DNA of 64,000 bases, taken from the NCBI GenBank assembly GCA_902586195.1, contig CACIGF010000003.1, positions 1 through 64,000 of the forward strand, in the 5' to 3' direction. A program made the position numbers and the translations under genes. The stretch is from an uncultured beta proteobacterium (lineage in GTDB: Bacteria > Pseudomonadota > Gammaproteobacteria > Burkholderiales > Burkholderiaceae_A). This document shows positions 34,060-43,538 of the stretch, one piece after another (within the stretch, counting starts at the first letter, position 1; the number at the start of each line of letters is the position of its first letter). The notes under the pieces were generated by a model. The model searched no databases. It saw nothing but the letters and a program-made list of their open reading frames with translations, and was not told the origin of the DNA.

Positions 34060-35671
34060 CTAGGAATAAGTCAATCTCACTTTCAGCAATGAATCCATTT
34101 CTAAATTCCCCAATACAATTTTTCTCGTAATATTTCTTTAAATAACTTTCAACACTACTATCAAAATTCACATCTAAATAATGTAATCCGGGTTTTGGAC
34201 AGTCAACTAACTTTCCGTTTCGAACGACCAATTTTCCGTTCTTATACACATACTCTGGAGTTGAAAACATATACTCTTGATCAGGATCCTCTTTATAAAT
34301 AACTATATCAGCATGCTTTCCTTTCGCTAGAGAGCCGTTTTCAACTAACCCAAGAATTTTTGCTGGAGCAGCGCGAGTCATTATTGCAATTTCATATAAT
34401 GAAAGCTCTTTCTTTATGTCTTTCAAAATACAATGCTCGATAACATCTGGATGTAATTGGTGTAACTGTTCATCTCTGAACTCCTTGTTCATGAGAAGTT
34501 TTATCAAATGAGGATAAGATGTAAAAGGACCACCGTTCGGATGATCGGTTGTCAAAACAACCTGCCATGGGTCGTCGACAAGTAAAAATATCTCTAATCC
34601 TATTACCCATTGTAATGCGTTAACAAAGCTGTTTTCTTTATATTTAAAGGGAACCACTCCACAACCAGCAGTACATTCAATATCACCCATGACCCACTTT
34701 TTTGGATTCGCGTTATTTCTGTTACTGTGTTGCTTCATAATATCCCCGGATGTCGTTACAGTTTGACCGAAAATAATTTGGCCGACATCAATTGAAATAT
34801 TTTTTGAAGTCTTGAGTTTTTCTGCCAATTGTTGTGAAGCAGATGAAAACTTTTTGGGTCCTTCAGAACCGTAACAATGAAATTGAACATGAGTAAGATG
34901 ACCTCGTATTCCCTCTAATGCGTCAATTGTTTCAATAGTTGATTTAATATTGCCAGGAACCCCTAAATTACTTGCATGAATATGTAAGGGATGAGGAACA
35001 CCCAACTCTTGTAAGGATAAGGAAAGCTCATGCACTATAGCTCGAGGTGTCAAGCCCCAGTGACTATGTTTTTCATCCAAATCAAGAGATCGTTGATTAA
35101 ACTTGAAAGCGGATATTCCTCCAGGATTCACAACCTTAACTCCCATAGCCTTACTTGCATTTATACTCCACCCGACATAATCGCGGATTAGACTATGTCC
35201 TTTCTTTTTCGCTAGCATTTCCAAAAGAATTTCATCATTACCTAGCATCACGTAACCACCGTGATCAAGAATTGGTACATCGCCCATCTCTAGATGGGCC
35301 TGCCTAGCATTTGAAAAGATCATTGCAGGCTCAAAAGCCGCAGTGTACCCCATTTCGGCATATCTATGGCCAGTATCAATAGTTCCTGGAACAGATTCTC
35401 CTTTATTTCCATATTCGAATCCATTCGATTTACACAAGCCTTCTGGCATTAACATTCTCGCAATGTTAGTTTTTCCACCGCCAATGTGAGTATGAAGATC
35501 AATCCCGCCTGCCATCATAATTGAATTACAACAATCAATCACATCATACCCATCACTTGATGGCATGTTCCCTATCTTTCCTTTAGGGTCGATGAAAATT
35601 GTTTCGAGAACATCATTTTTATTTTGGATGGGATCGATAACTCTAGCATTAATAAATTTAATTTCCTTCAT
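34028..35671 (-). CDS. fhcA: Formylmethanofuran dehydrogenase-like subunit A (amidohydrolase)
   Basis: GGIDLHTHIGGGKTNIARMLMPE, HIHASNLGVPGN, VLTTDHPNGGPFTSYPHLI. Confidence 0.96.
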   Translation of the reverse strand: MKEIKFINARVIDPIQNKNDVLETIFIDPKGKIGNMPSSDGYDVIDCCNSIMMAGGIDLHTHIGGGKTNIARMLMPEGLCKSNGFEYGNKGESVPGTIDTGHRYAEMGYTAAFEPAMIFSNARQAHLEMGDVPILDHGGYVMLGNDEILLEMLAKKKGHSLIRDYVGWSINASKAMGVKVVNPGGISAFKFNQRSLDLDEKHSHWGLTPRAIVHELSLSLQELGVPHPLHIHASNLGVPGNIKSTIETIDALEGIRGHLTHVQFHCYGSEGPKKFSSASQQLAEKLKTSKNISIDVGQIIFGQTVTTSGDIMKQHSNRNNANPKKWVMGDIECTAGCGVVPFKYKENSFVNALQWVIGLEIFLLVDDPWQVVLTTDHPNGGPFTSYPHLIKLLMNKEFRDEQLHQLHPDVIEHCILKDIKKELSLYEIAIMTRAAPAKILGLVENGSLAKGKHADIVIYKEDPDQEYMFSTPEYVYKNGKLVVRNGKLVDCPKPGLHYLDVNFDSSVESYLKKYYEKNCIGEFRNGFIAESEIDLFLDGGKRILRKI

Positions 35672-35684
35672 ATCTGTATTCTCA

Positions 35685-36893
35685 TTACATATTATCTATA
35701 AGTTTAGATATGAGGTTTTCTACCGTGTGTATATTGTCATTAACTAATTTTTTCAAAGGAATAATTACTGCTCCATCACATCGCATGATATACCCATTAT
35801 TGTTTACTCCAGGTGTAGCTATTGGTATAAATATAGAGTTTTTATTTTCTTTAAAAAATTTTGAGTATTTCTTCCCCATACTTTCTGGCCCTACTGCAAC
35901 AAAAGGATAATTTGAAACATTTTCATCCGGTAAATTATCGCAGAAAGACGAAAACCAAAGGATACTATCGATAGTTTTAAGTTCCAAACAGCGTTTTAAT
36001 GAGAATAATTCAGGCTGATAGTACAAGGATTTCGTAGAAAATTTTGACCTGATTGATTTTGCTGTCACCCATGATAGGGTATTTTGAAAACTCAAACCAC
36101 CGTTGTCACTGCCGAGAGTCAAAATACCTGCTCTTTTTTTTTGGTTGATCTCTTTGACAATCGCCATTAACGCATTGGCGATGTATTCTGAGAGTTCACC
36201 AAATTCCTGCGGATCCCAAACGAATGTACAGTATGAAGAGTTCCTCACTAAATTTACTAACTCATGATTACAGTCTATATCTGAGGTTGAGGATTTATTT
36301 TTTAGTAAATAAAGTAGTAATCTAACCTTCTCTAAAACACTAAAATCACAGTAAGAATCATCACTAGCCGATTTGGCTTCAATGACCCATGAATTTTTAC
36401 TGCTAAGATTTACTAACTCGGCAAATCGAGGTAAGCGCTTATTGGGCTCAGATTTTAAGAAAATTATTAAATCTGCTCTTGATTTAATTTCAGATAATGT
36501 TGTAAAAATTGTGCCCTTCGCTTGAAAACTCCTCAGCACAGCTGAAATGGAATCTCCGTGCAAATGATCTATTGTGGCATTACATTCCTTAGCTAATTTG
36601 ATTACAGACCTAGATCCCAAAATATCCAAGCCAAGCCCACCAAAAAAAGGGGACTGAGAGGAAGAAAGTAATTTAGATGTTTCAGTTATAAGATTTTGAA
36701 TAATCTCTTTTTGCCCATATAGGTAACCCAATTTGTTTTCTTTACTTGTAAAGTTAAATCTGGAAAGGCCCTCTGAAGCTTTAAAACACTTATTAGCATT
36801 CAAAACCTTCTCATTATTAAGTTTTGGAGCAACGAGATCGTCACAGTGCAAAGCACAAAAAGGGCATGCCCAGGATGAATTACTCATCACCAA
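35685..36893 (-). CDS. fhcB: Formylmethanofuran dehydrogenase-like subunit B
   Basis: WACPFCALHCDDL N-terminus, position upstream of fhcA, RCDGAVIIPLKKL C-terminus. Confidence 0.9.
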   Translation of the reverse strand: MVMSNSSWACPFCALHCDDLVAPKLNNEKVLNANKCFKASEGLSRFNFTSKENKLGYLYGQKEIIQNLITETSKLLSSSQSPFFGGLGLDILGSRSVIKLAKECNATIDHLHGDSISAVLRSFQAKGTIFTTLSEIKSRADLIIFLKSEPNKRLPRFAELVNLSSKNSWVIEAKSASDDSYCDFSVLEKVRLLLYLLKNKSSTSDIDCNHELVNLVRNSSYCTFVWDPQEFGELSEYIANALMAIVKEINQKKRAGILTLGSDNGGLSFQNTLSWVTAKSIRSKFSTKSLYYQPELFSLKRCLELKTIDSILWFSSFCDNLPDENVSNYPFVAVGPESMGKKYSKFFKENKNSIFIPIATPGVNNNGYIMRCDGAVIIPLKKLVNDNIHTVENLISKLIDNM

Positions 36894-37617
36894 AATCCAT
36901 CATAGAATTAAAAAGCGCACTACCTACCAACCATCCTGCGGCTTTGTATCTAGCAACAATCTCATAATCGTCTCGATCTCTCAATCCCCCCGCACCAAAA
37001 AATTCAACTCTAAGATTTCTATGAGTCATATTTTTTAGCCAATCTATATCAGGCCCCGAATCTGTGCCGACTTTATCTAAGTTCATTAAAATTACTCTTT
37101 TTGGTGGCAGTTTTAATATTGTATCTATTGTAACCATTCCCAAGATTACATTATTTTTCTTATCAATAGACAAGACAGCTTCGTCAAGCGTTGAAAATAT
37201 TTTTTTATACGATGCATTATCGGTTATCGTTTCTGTACCAAAAACTGGTACTAAATTCTCCCCAGAACATGGACTATAACCCTTTTTTTCACACCAATTA
37301 TAAAATCCATTATTAAAACTTTTCAACTCTCCGAGATCCCGGAATCCATTATCAACCCAAATCTCTACCTTGCTAAATTTCCTCATAATCTCGTACAAAA
37401 TACAGTCGTAAGAATCATCCCCAGCTATACCATTAAGATTAGCAACGTACAGAATATTCGATCTTGACAACTTTAAGAGAACCTCTATAATTCGACACAA
37501 GTCATTTGATTTAAATACTGCATTATCTAGTTGCTTATAATTTGCGCGATCTCCAGCGACTGCTCTTACAACAACGCCATTCCGAAGATCAACAACAGGA
37601 ATAATTTTACAAGACAT
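36880..37617 (-). CDS. HisA/HisF-related protein of H4MPT/methanofuran clusters
   Basis: KIIPVVDLRNGVVVRAVAGDRANYKQ (HisA-like N-terminus); GAGGLRDRDDYEIVARYKAAGWLVGSALF; start M at 37617 preferred. Confidence 0.85.
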   Translation of the reverse strand: MSCKIIPVVDLRNGVVVRAVAGDRANYKQLDNAVFKSNDLCRIIEVLLKLSRSNILYVANLNGIAGDDSYDCILYEIMRKFSKVEIWVDNGFRDLGELKSFNNGFYNWCEKKGYSPCSGENLVPVFGTETITDNASYKKIFSTLDEAVLSIDKKNNVILGMVTIDTILKLPPKRVILMNLDKVGTDSGPDIDWLKNMTHRNLRVEFFGAGGLRDRDDYEIVARYKAAGWLVGSALFNSMMDFGDE

Positions 37618-37621
37618 AAAA

Positions 37622-38551
37622 GTGCTGAATTTATTAATTTTTGAATCCATTACTGCAAACTTAAAGAATATCAAAAAAACGCCTAACCTTCTTTCTCAAA
37701 AAGACTTTATGTCGATGAAAATGCAAGGGAAGGCAATGGTAGATGCTTTATACTCTGACCTTAAACATATTAAACAGCTAAATACAACCATTGGAAAACA
37801 AAGATTCGGAGAAACGGCTCTCGATTTTTTTTCGGAGACTATTTCCAAAATTGATTTGGTATGGGTTATCGCACCAGAGAGTAATGGCGAACTCGAACGT
37901 TTTCACATTGCATCAAAAAAAAAACTATGGATAGGATCTGGTTTACAAGCAATTCGTCTTGCCTCTAATAAGCTGGAAACAAAAAAATATTTAAAATCTT
38001 TAGGTATAAATAACCCAGATGAAATTACGTTCAAATCATTGAGAAAAAAGAATTATACTAAGGCAGTATATAAACCTATCGATGGAGCTGGTACTACAGA
38101 TACATATCTAATTGAAAATGAAAAAAATATTTTTAACACACTTAGTAAAAAGCGCTCATGTTTCTTCTTGGAAGAGTGGGTAGAGGGAACGGCATATAGC
38201 GTATCCCTTAATTGCAAATTTTCAAATTTTGAAATTTTATCTATTAACAAACAGTACATAACTTCAAATCATGAGGGAAAACTCTTCTATGAAGGTGTCA
38301 AACCTGTAGAAAACAAGATGTTTAAAAAATTGTATGAGACTATTATGCCAACCATTTCTTTAATCGTCTCAAATATAACTGACTTGCGAGGCTTTGTTGG
38401 CATTGATTTTATTTTAAAGGAGAATTCCCAAATAAGTATTATCGAGATTAATCCAAGACTTACATGTTCATATGTAGGGCTTTCAAAATACAACAAAAAT
38501 AACACTGCTGTTAAGATTTTAAATTCATTTGAAATAAATAATTTAATATGA
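37622..38551 (+). CDS. ATP-grasp ligase (MfnD-like candidate amino acid ligase)
   Basis: KPIDGAGTTDTYLIENE, EEWVEGTAYSVSL, GFVGIDFIL...IIEINPRLTCSYVGL; GTG start at 37622 or ATG further in. Confidence 0.82.
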   Translation: MLNLLIFESITANLKNIKKTPNLLSQKDFMSMKMQGKAMVDALYSDLKHIKQLNTTIGKQRFGETALDFFSETISKIDLVWVIAPESNGELERFHIASKKKLWIGSGLQAIRLASNKLETKKYLKSLGINNPDEITFKSLRKKNYTKAVYKPIDGAGTTDTYLIENEKNIFNTLSKKRSCFFLEEWVEGTAYSVSLNCKFSNFEILSINKQYITSNHEGKLFYEGVKPVENKMFKKLYETIMPTISLIVSNITDLRGFVGIDFILKENSQISIIEINPRLTCSYVGLSKYNKNNTAVKILNSFEINNLI

Positions 38552-39600
38552 CCAGTTCAATAGGCTTAGATATCGGAGGCGCTCACCTAAAAGCATGTTT
38601 AATAAGAAATGATCCATTTATAAAATTGAGTAAAGTTGCCTTGTTTAAAACGCCTATATGGGAGTCAAAAAATACCCTCGTATCTGCTTTAGAAGAGATT
38701 AAAAAAAAGTGGGCTATGGGAAAAGATGTGCAGATAAATATCGCAATGACTGCAGAAATGACAGACTGCTTTATAGACCGAAGAGAAGGTGTGCGAAAGC
38801 TTCTTTCTGTGATCAAAAACACTTTTAGTTACGAGAAATTAAAAATCTACTCTACAAACGGACTTAAGGATATTAATATAACTTTTAATAACTACAAGGA
38901 AATCGCTTCTTCTAATTGGCATGCAACTGCCGACACTTTATCGAAGATAGAGAGGAATTGTTTCTTAATCGATATTGGCAGCACCACAACAGATATTATT
39001 CCTATACAGTTTGGCAAAATTCTATCACCTACTGCCTCAACTGATTTCTCACGTTTACAAAAAGGCGAACTAGTATACCTAGGCGTTTGCAGGACCTCGC
39101 TAAGTTCAATTAGAAGGCAACTGCTTTTCAGATCAAAAATGACAAATATCATACGAGAAAATTTCGCTTCGACCGCTGACCTATTTAGGTTAACAAAACA
39201 ATTAAATCCAAAATATGATCTTTACCCAACATTTGATGGAAAAAGTAAGACAAGGCTTGCAACAAGACAAAGATTAGCTAGAATCATTGGATTAGACATA
39301 CATGATTTAACTATTGAAGAACTAAATGCGCTTGCTCAGCAGATAAAGCAAATATTCGTCTCAGAAATTGTAGAGAATTTAAAAAAAGTAAGTCTCCAAT
39401 ATAATATGAGCCCGAGAACGCCAATTATAATTACTGGTTCAGGAAAATTTTTAGCTATGGAAATACAAAATCAGCTAAAGTGTCAAACAAAAATTTATTC
39501 TGATTTATTTTCCGATCGGGTAAAAATTCCACGATCAAAAATCGATGATGTAGACTGTTGTGCAACTGCATTTTCTTTAGCGATTAGCACCTATCTATGA
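38548..39600 (+). CDS. mfnF: H4MPT-linked C1 pathway protein, hydantoinase/oxoprolinase-like (MfnF family)
   Basis: SIGLDIGGAHLKAC, FLIDIGSTTTDIIPI, GELVYLGVCRTSLSSI; overlaps neighbours by 4 nt. Confidence 0.8.
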   Translation: MTSSIGLDIGGAHLKACLIRNDPFIKLSKVALFKTPIWESKNTLVSALEEIKKKWAMGKDVQINIAMTAEMTDCFIDRREGVRKLLSVIKNTFSYEKLKIYSTNGLKDINITFNNYKEIASSNWHATADTLSKIERNCFLIDIGSTTTDIIPIQFGKILSPTASTDFSRLQKGELVYLGVCRTSLSSIRRQLLFRSKMTNIIRENFASTADLFRLTKQLNPKYDLYPTFDGKSKTRLATRQRLARIIGLDIHDLTIEELNALAQQIKQIFVSEIVENLKKVSLQYNMSPRTPIIITGSGKFLAMEIQNQLKCQTKIYSDLFSDRVKIPRSKIDDVDCCATAFSLAISTYL

Positions 39601-40232
39601 TTCTTTTTAAGCTAGGGGGAAGCCTCTTAAATTCTGGGTTCATGAAATTATGGATAAATTTCATTACGGATCACTTTAAAGGTAGAGCTATTATTGTCCC
39701 TGGGGGAGGATTGTTTGCGAATCATATAAGATCGGTTCAAAAGAACTACAATTTAAAAGATGATATTGCTCACAATATGGCACTGTATTCGATGTCTCAG
39801 ATGGGTCTGCTCATTTCGTCAATAGATAGAACAAGCTTACATTTTTGCAATACGAAACATGAAATCAATGGAGTTATAGAAGATAACAAAGTTCCTATTA
39901 TAGGAACTTTTGATTTTTTAAAAAAAAGAATTGGCTCCCCTAATAAAAACTGGAGTATCACATCAGACAGTATAGCTTTACTAATCTCCAAAGAACTACA
40001 GCTTAATACCTTGCTTATCGTAAAATCATGTTGGTGCTCTTTCATAGATAGTAAAATTGCACTGAGCCAAATCAAAGTAAACAAATTAGTATCTTTAGGA
40101 ATTCTGGATGCTAGTTTTTCTCTGAACTTTCAAAATAGCAAAACAAAAGTTTTCCTTTTCTTCCGTGATCAATTACCAAATGCCTCTGATACACTTTTAA
40201 CCTCCTCAAAACCTAACAATAGGAGTCAATAA
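39597..40232 (+). CDS. mfnE: Amino acid kinase-family protein (MfnE-like, aminomethyl-furanmethanol-phosphate kinase)
   Basis: LFKLGGSLL, AIIVPGGGLFANHIR; next to mfnF-like and mfnB-like genes. Confidence 0.75.
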   Translation: MILFKLGGSLLNSGFMKLWINFITDHFKGRAIIVPGGGLFANHIRSVQKNYNLKDDIAHNMALYSMSQMGLLISSIDRTSLHFCNTKHEINGVIEDNKVPIIGTFDFLKKRIGSPNKNWSITSDSIALLISKELQLNTLLIVKSCWCSFIDSKIALSQIKVNKLVSLGILDASFSLNFQNSKTKVFLFFRDQLPNASDTLLTSSKPNNRSQ

Positions 40233-41484
40233 GATTTTCTAATCTTGTTCTGGACAAAGGGCCTGATCTTTTTTTCAAGCATACACCTCCCCGGTATCCA
40301 ACCCAATTTGGCTGAAGTTGGTTAATGAGCTTCGTATGGGAAACATCCAATGAACCAGCTATTCCGAACTTCACATTTCTCTCGAGAGCAAATTTTTTTA
40401 TTATGCTTAATTCTGTAAAGTTGACAATATCAAAAATAGATCCACTTTCTTTATTAAGTGTATCTATCATAATTCCAGAAAACTTGACTACCTCACTTGA
40501 AGGAATATTTTTGACAGTCTCAAAGGAACGTTTGTCTGCAATCATAAGTACTAAAATTAGTTTATTTTCCAAAACCTCGTTATTTATTTTATTCAAGCTT
40601 TCTGCAAACTTCCTTAAATTTGCCCAGGTATTCCCATCAGCAGATACACCGACTTTAATATAATCGAGTCCTGCTAAAGCAAGATTCTGGATTTTAGCTA
40701 TATCGGCTCCAGACAGGTTTCCATCATTAAGTTCGAAAGTTGTAGATATCTTTCCGCAAAATTTATTATTTCTGAGTGCCAATACAATATTTTTTATATC
40801 TATAAAATCTAGCATCCCTATAGGGCCATTCCCTGGTTCCTTTAAATCGATAATATCAATATTTAATCCATTGACAACCTTGACCTCTTCGATCGACCTG
40901 ATACTAACTAATAGTTTTATTTTTTTTTTATTTTCCTTACAGTGGTTTTCGTATTTTTCCATCAACCATTCCCATGCTTGGATCTCCTTCTTACCCGCTG
41001 TCTTGCTAATAGCTATTTCAAGATATTTAATTTCTTGTTTAATCTTGTCCTGTGAAAGAAGATCTAATCTAGACATCAACACTGAAGCTTCAATTATCGC
41101 CGCCTGTGCCCTATTAAAACCCTTAAAACTTGAAAGATGAATGACATCCACCTTATTCATATACAAAGTCGATCTAACTTCGTCATCATGAATCTCAGCT
41201 AATGACAAAGTCAAGTAGCTTAATGCATCTTTCAAGAAAAAACCTTTCTCGCATGGTAGTGCAACTAAATTGAAATTTGATCGTCCCGTAACAACCCCTG
41301 CAAACACTCGAACATCAGTTACAATATTCATAACTGCTGTTTTTTGTGTAAGAATATTGTCAAGAGTTTTTGAAGGTTTGAAAGGTTTTAACACCACAAA
41401 ATCAGCCTTTTGGGAAACACCCATAGGCGCAACATGGGAGCTTCCATCTTCATTCATTGTAGAGATAATTACTTCATAAATCAT
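40213..41484 (-). CDS. mfnB: Fusion: N-terminal DUF447-like flavin-split-barrel domain + C-terminal (5-formylfuran-3-yl)methyl phosphate synthase (MfnB/DUF556)
   Basis: N-term MIYEVIISTMNEDGSSHVAPMGV (DUF447-type); C-term LLVSIRSIEEV..IDLKEPGNGPIGM..LDYIKVGV..GIAGSL..GYRGGVC (MfnB-type) in one 423-aa ORF. Confidence 0.87.
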   Translation of the reverse strand: MIYEVIISTMNEDGSSHVAPMGVSQKADFVVLKPFKPSKTLDNILTQKTAVMNIVTDVRVFAGVVTGRSNFNLVALPCEKGFFLKDALSYLTLSLAEIHDDEVRSTLYMNKVDVIHLSSFKGFNRAQAAIIEASVLMSRLDLLSQDKIKQEIKYLEIAISKTAGKKEIQAWEWLMEKYENHCKENKKKIKLLVSIRSIEEVKVVNGLNIDIIDLKEPGNGPIGMLDFIDIKNIVLALRNNKFCGKISTTFELNDGNLSGADIAKIQNLALAGLDYIKVGVSADGNTWANLRKFAESLNKINNEVLENKLILVLMIADKRSFETVKNIPSSEVVKFSGIMIDTLNKESGSIFDIVNFTELSIIKKFALERNVKFGIAGSLDVSHTKLINQLQPNWVGYRGGVCLKKRSGPLSRTRLENLIDSYC

Positions 41485-42893
41485 TTTGAGATATTTTTTC
41501 TGTTTCTGATTTTCTTCTTAATTTTTGGCTGGCAATGAGTCAATGCGTCCTCTCTTCTCGGTTCTGCTGCTGCACCCCAATCTAATCCTCTATCCTGAGC
41601 GTATCTTTTGCCGAGACTCCATGCAATCTCCGCTCTCGCAAGCTCGACACCGAGGTAGAATGCGTGGCTTGAATCTTCCTCAACACCAAGTTTTTCAAAA
41701 AACTGAAAAGGATCTTGACCAGACCGCAATCCATCTCGGTTGTAAACATGTAAACCATCCGACGTAATCTGAATACGAAAATTCGGGTCTTTCACATTTT
41801 GAGCGGTAATTTTTATTTCCTCTAAAGAGTCAGGGAAGGGTCTTTTTTCATGAATCGTGAGCATGCTATTAGTTAGATTTTTTGGCAGTACTTGATTTTC
41901 CCTTGAGGCAAACATTACTCGGCGAGAGACATCGATTTCCTTAATTACAGACTTTGCATGATCGCTAACCTGTGTTGTCAAAACGGCACTGGCTCTAATT
42001 TCACTGCAAATTCCTAGCAATATGGCATTAATACCCATTGTATCAGCATCAATCAATTCAGTTAGATTACCTGTGCCGACAAGTATTTTTATTTCTGGAA
42101 ACATCAATCTTAATTTTGAGAATCTAACAACTGAATCAGTAAAACCAAAAGGTATAGGATCTAGAATAGAATCTGCCATAAAATCTATACCCATTCTTTT
42201 TAAGTGACGGATTGATTTGTATAACGAATCTATTCCTACAGTATTATCTGGAATAATTATTGGAATTGATTTTCTGTATTTTTCAGCAATCCACAAATTT
42301 TCTGGTACCAAGCTTAATAGATAGTCAGCCTGGGCAATAGCTCCTCTTTCCAATTCGCTTGGATTGAGAGAATCCACGCTAACTTTAAACCCGTGCTTTT
42401 TTAATTTAGCAATGCTAGCTTCTAAATGCGGAAACTCTGTATCTGGCAAACAACCCAAATCAATTACATCTGCTCCTGACCTTTCGAAATCTTTAGCTCT
42501 TTCTAAAATTTCTTCGGTAGTTAATTTGGTTGCATCTGTTATTTCTGCAAAAATTTGAATATCATGCTTATCCATTTCAATTTTTTTACCTCTCCTGTTA
42601 AAGAAATTCGGGATATCTTTCAACTCATCTGGCCCCCTTAATATAGAAATCTCTAATTTCTCGCCGAGTAATTTTAAATCTCCACGGCATCGCCCTGGGA
42701 CAATTATTTTGTCGAAACCTGCATATCTTGCAGGCTCCAATCTTCGCTCAATCATGTCTGCCGTCATGAGACCCGCTACCTGCAATCCGATTTCATAAAT
42801 TTCCCATGAAAATGCAGGAGGATCAATACTCTTTAGAGTTGTCTCGAGACTATCTTTAGCCAGCCTACCGGTTAGGAAGAGAATTCTATCCAA
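41481..42893 (-). CDS. Dihydropteroate synthase-like protein (DUF6513 + DHPS TIM barrel) of H4MPT biosynthesis
   Basis: ILFLTGRLAKDSLETTL, RCRGDL, SGADVIDLGCLPDTEF (DHPS-like), SVDSLNPSELERGA. Confidence 0.9.
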   Translation of the reverse strand: MDRILFLTGRLAKDSLETTLKSIDPPAFSWEIYEIGLQVAGLMTADMIERRLEPARYAGFDKIIVPGRCRGDLKLLGEKLEISILRGPDELKDIPNFFNRRGKKIEMDKHDIQIFAEITDATKLTTEEILERAKDFERSGADVIDLGCLPDTEFPHLEASIAKLKKHGFKVSVDSLNPSELERGAIAQADYLLSLVPENLWIAEKYRKSIPIIIPDNTVGIDSLYKSIRHLKRMGIDFMADSILDPIPFGFTDSVVRFSKLRLMFPEIKILVGTGNLTELIDADTMGINAILLGICSEIRASAVLTTQVSDHAKSVIKEIDVSRRVMFASRENQVLPKNLTNSMLTIHEKRPFPDSLEEIKITAQNVKDPNFRIQITSDGLHVYNRDGLRSGQDPFQFFEKLGVEEDSSHAFYLGVELARAEIAWSLGKRYAQDRGLDWGAAAEPRREDALTHCQPKIKKKIRNRKNISK

Positions 42894-43498
42894 TTTAATC
42901 CAAACTGTTTTAAACGCTTATCCAAAATCACCTGTAAATCACTTACAGTCTCCACGACTGTGCACTCTTCGAAGTTTTTCAATAATGCTAAATTGTCGAA
43001 CTCTACTTTGCGTGGTGTGAGCTCTACCCACTCCTTTGGTGATTCCGTTATAACGGTAGGTTCGGTATCACAAGCAAAAACAATTGTGTCTATCTTTAGT
43101 TTACCTGCTTGAGCAAACATATTTGTCGGTAACGTATCTGATATCCCCAAAGCACACTTAACAACTGTATTGCTAGTAGCAGGCGCTATTATAACTGTAT
43201 GATACCCATTTTTATACAAAGCTCCTACAGGTACGGCACTGTATGTCTTGTCTCTGAAAAGCTTATGTTTTAACTTGATATCATCAAGCCTGTGTCCGTA
43301 CATTGGTAATACTTCCTCTGCCGCCTTGGACAAAAAGATATCTGTATCGGGCATTTTATCTAAAAGCTGTATTGATTCTTTCAAATAATGCCCTGAGCCA
43401 GTCAAACACCATGCGAATTTAGAATTTTGATTTTTAACTTTTTGTTCATCAGACTGTGTAGCTGCAGAATGCCAAATATCATTGTTTAAATTTTTCAT
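42872..43498 (-). CDS. Flavoprotein (AfpA/DmrB-like archaeoflavoprotein of H4MPT clusters)
   Basis: FAWCLTGSGHYLKES, VIIAPATSNTVVKCALGISDTLPTNMFAQAGK; PPCDC-like flavoprotein fold. Confidence 0.85.
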   Translation of the reverse strand: MKNLNNDIWHSAATQSDEQKVKNQNSKFAWCLTGSGHYLKESIQLLDKMPDTDIFLSKAAEEVLPMYGHRLDDIKLKHKLFRDKTYSAVPVGALYKNGYHTVIIAPATSNTVVKCALGISDTLPTNMFAQAGKLKIDTIVFACDTEPTVITESPKEWVELTPRKVEFDNLALLKNFEECTVVETVSDLQVILDKRLKQFGLNWIEFSS

Positions 43499-43538
43499 AA
43501 GCTTTATAATCGTCAAACACTAATATGGATATTATCTC

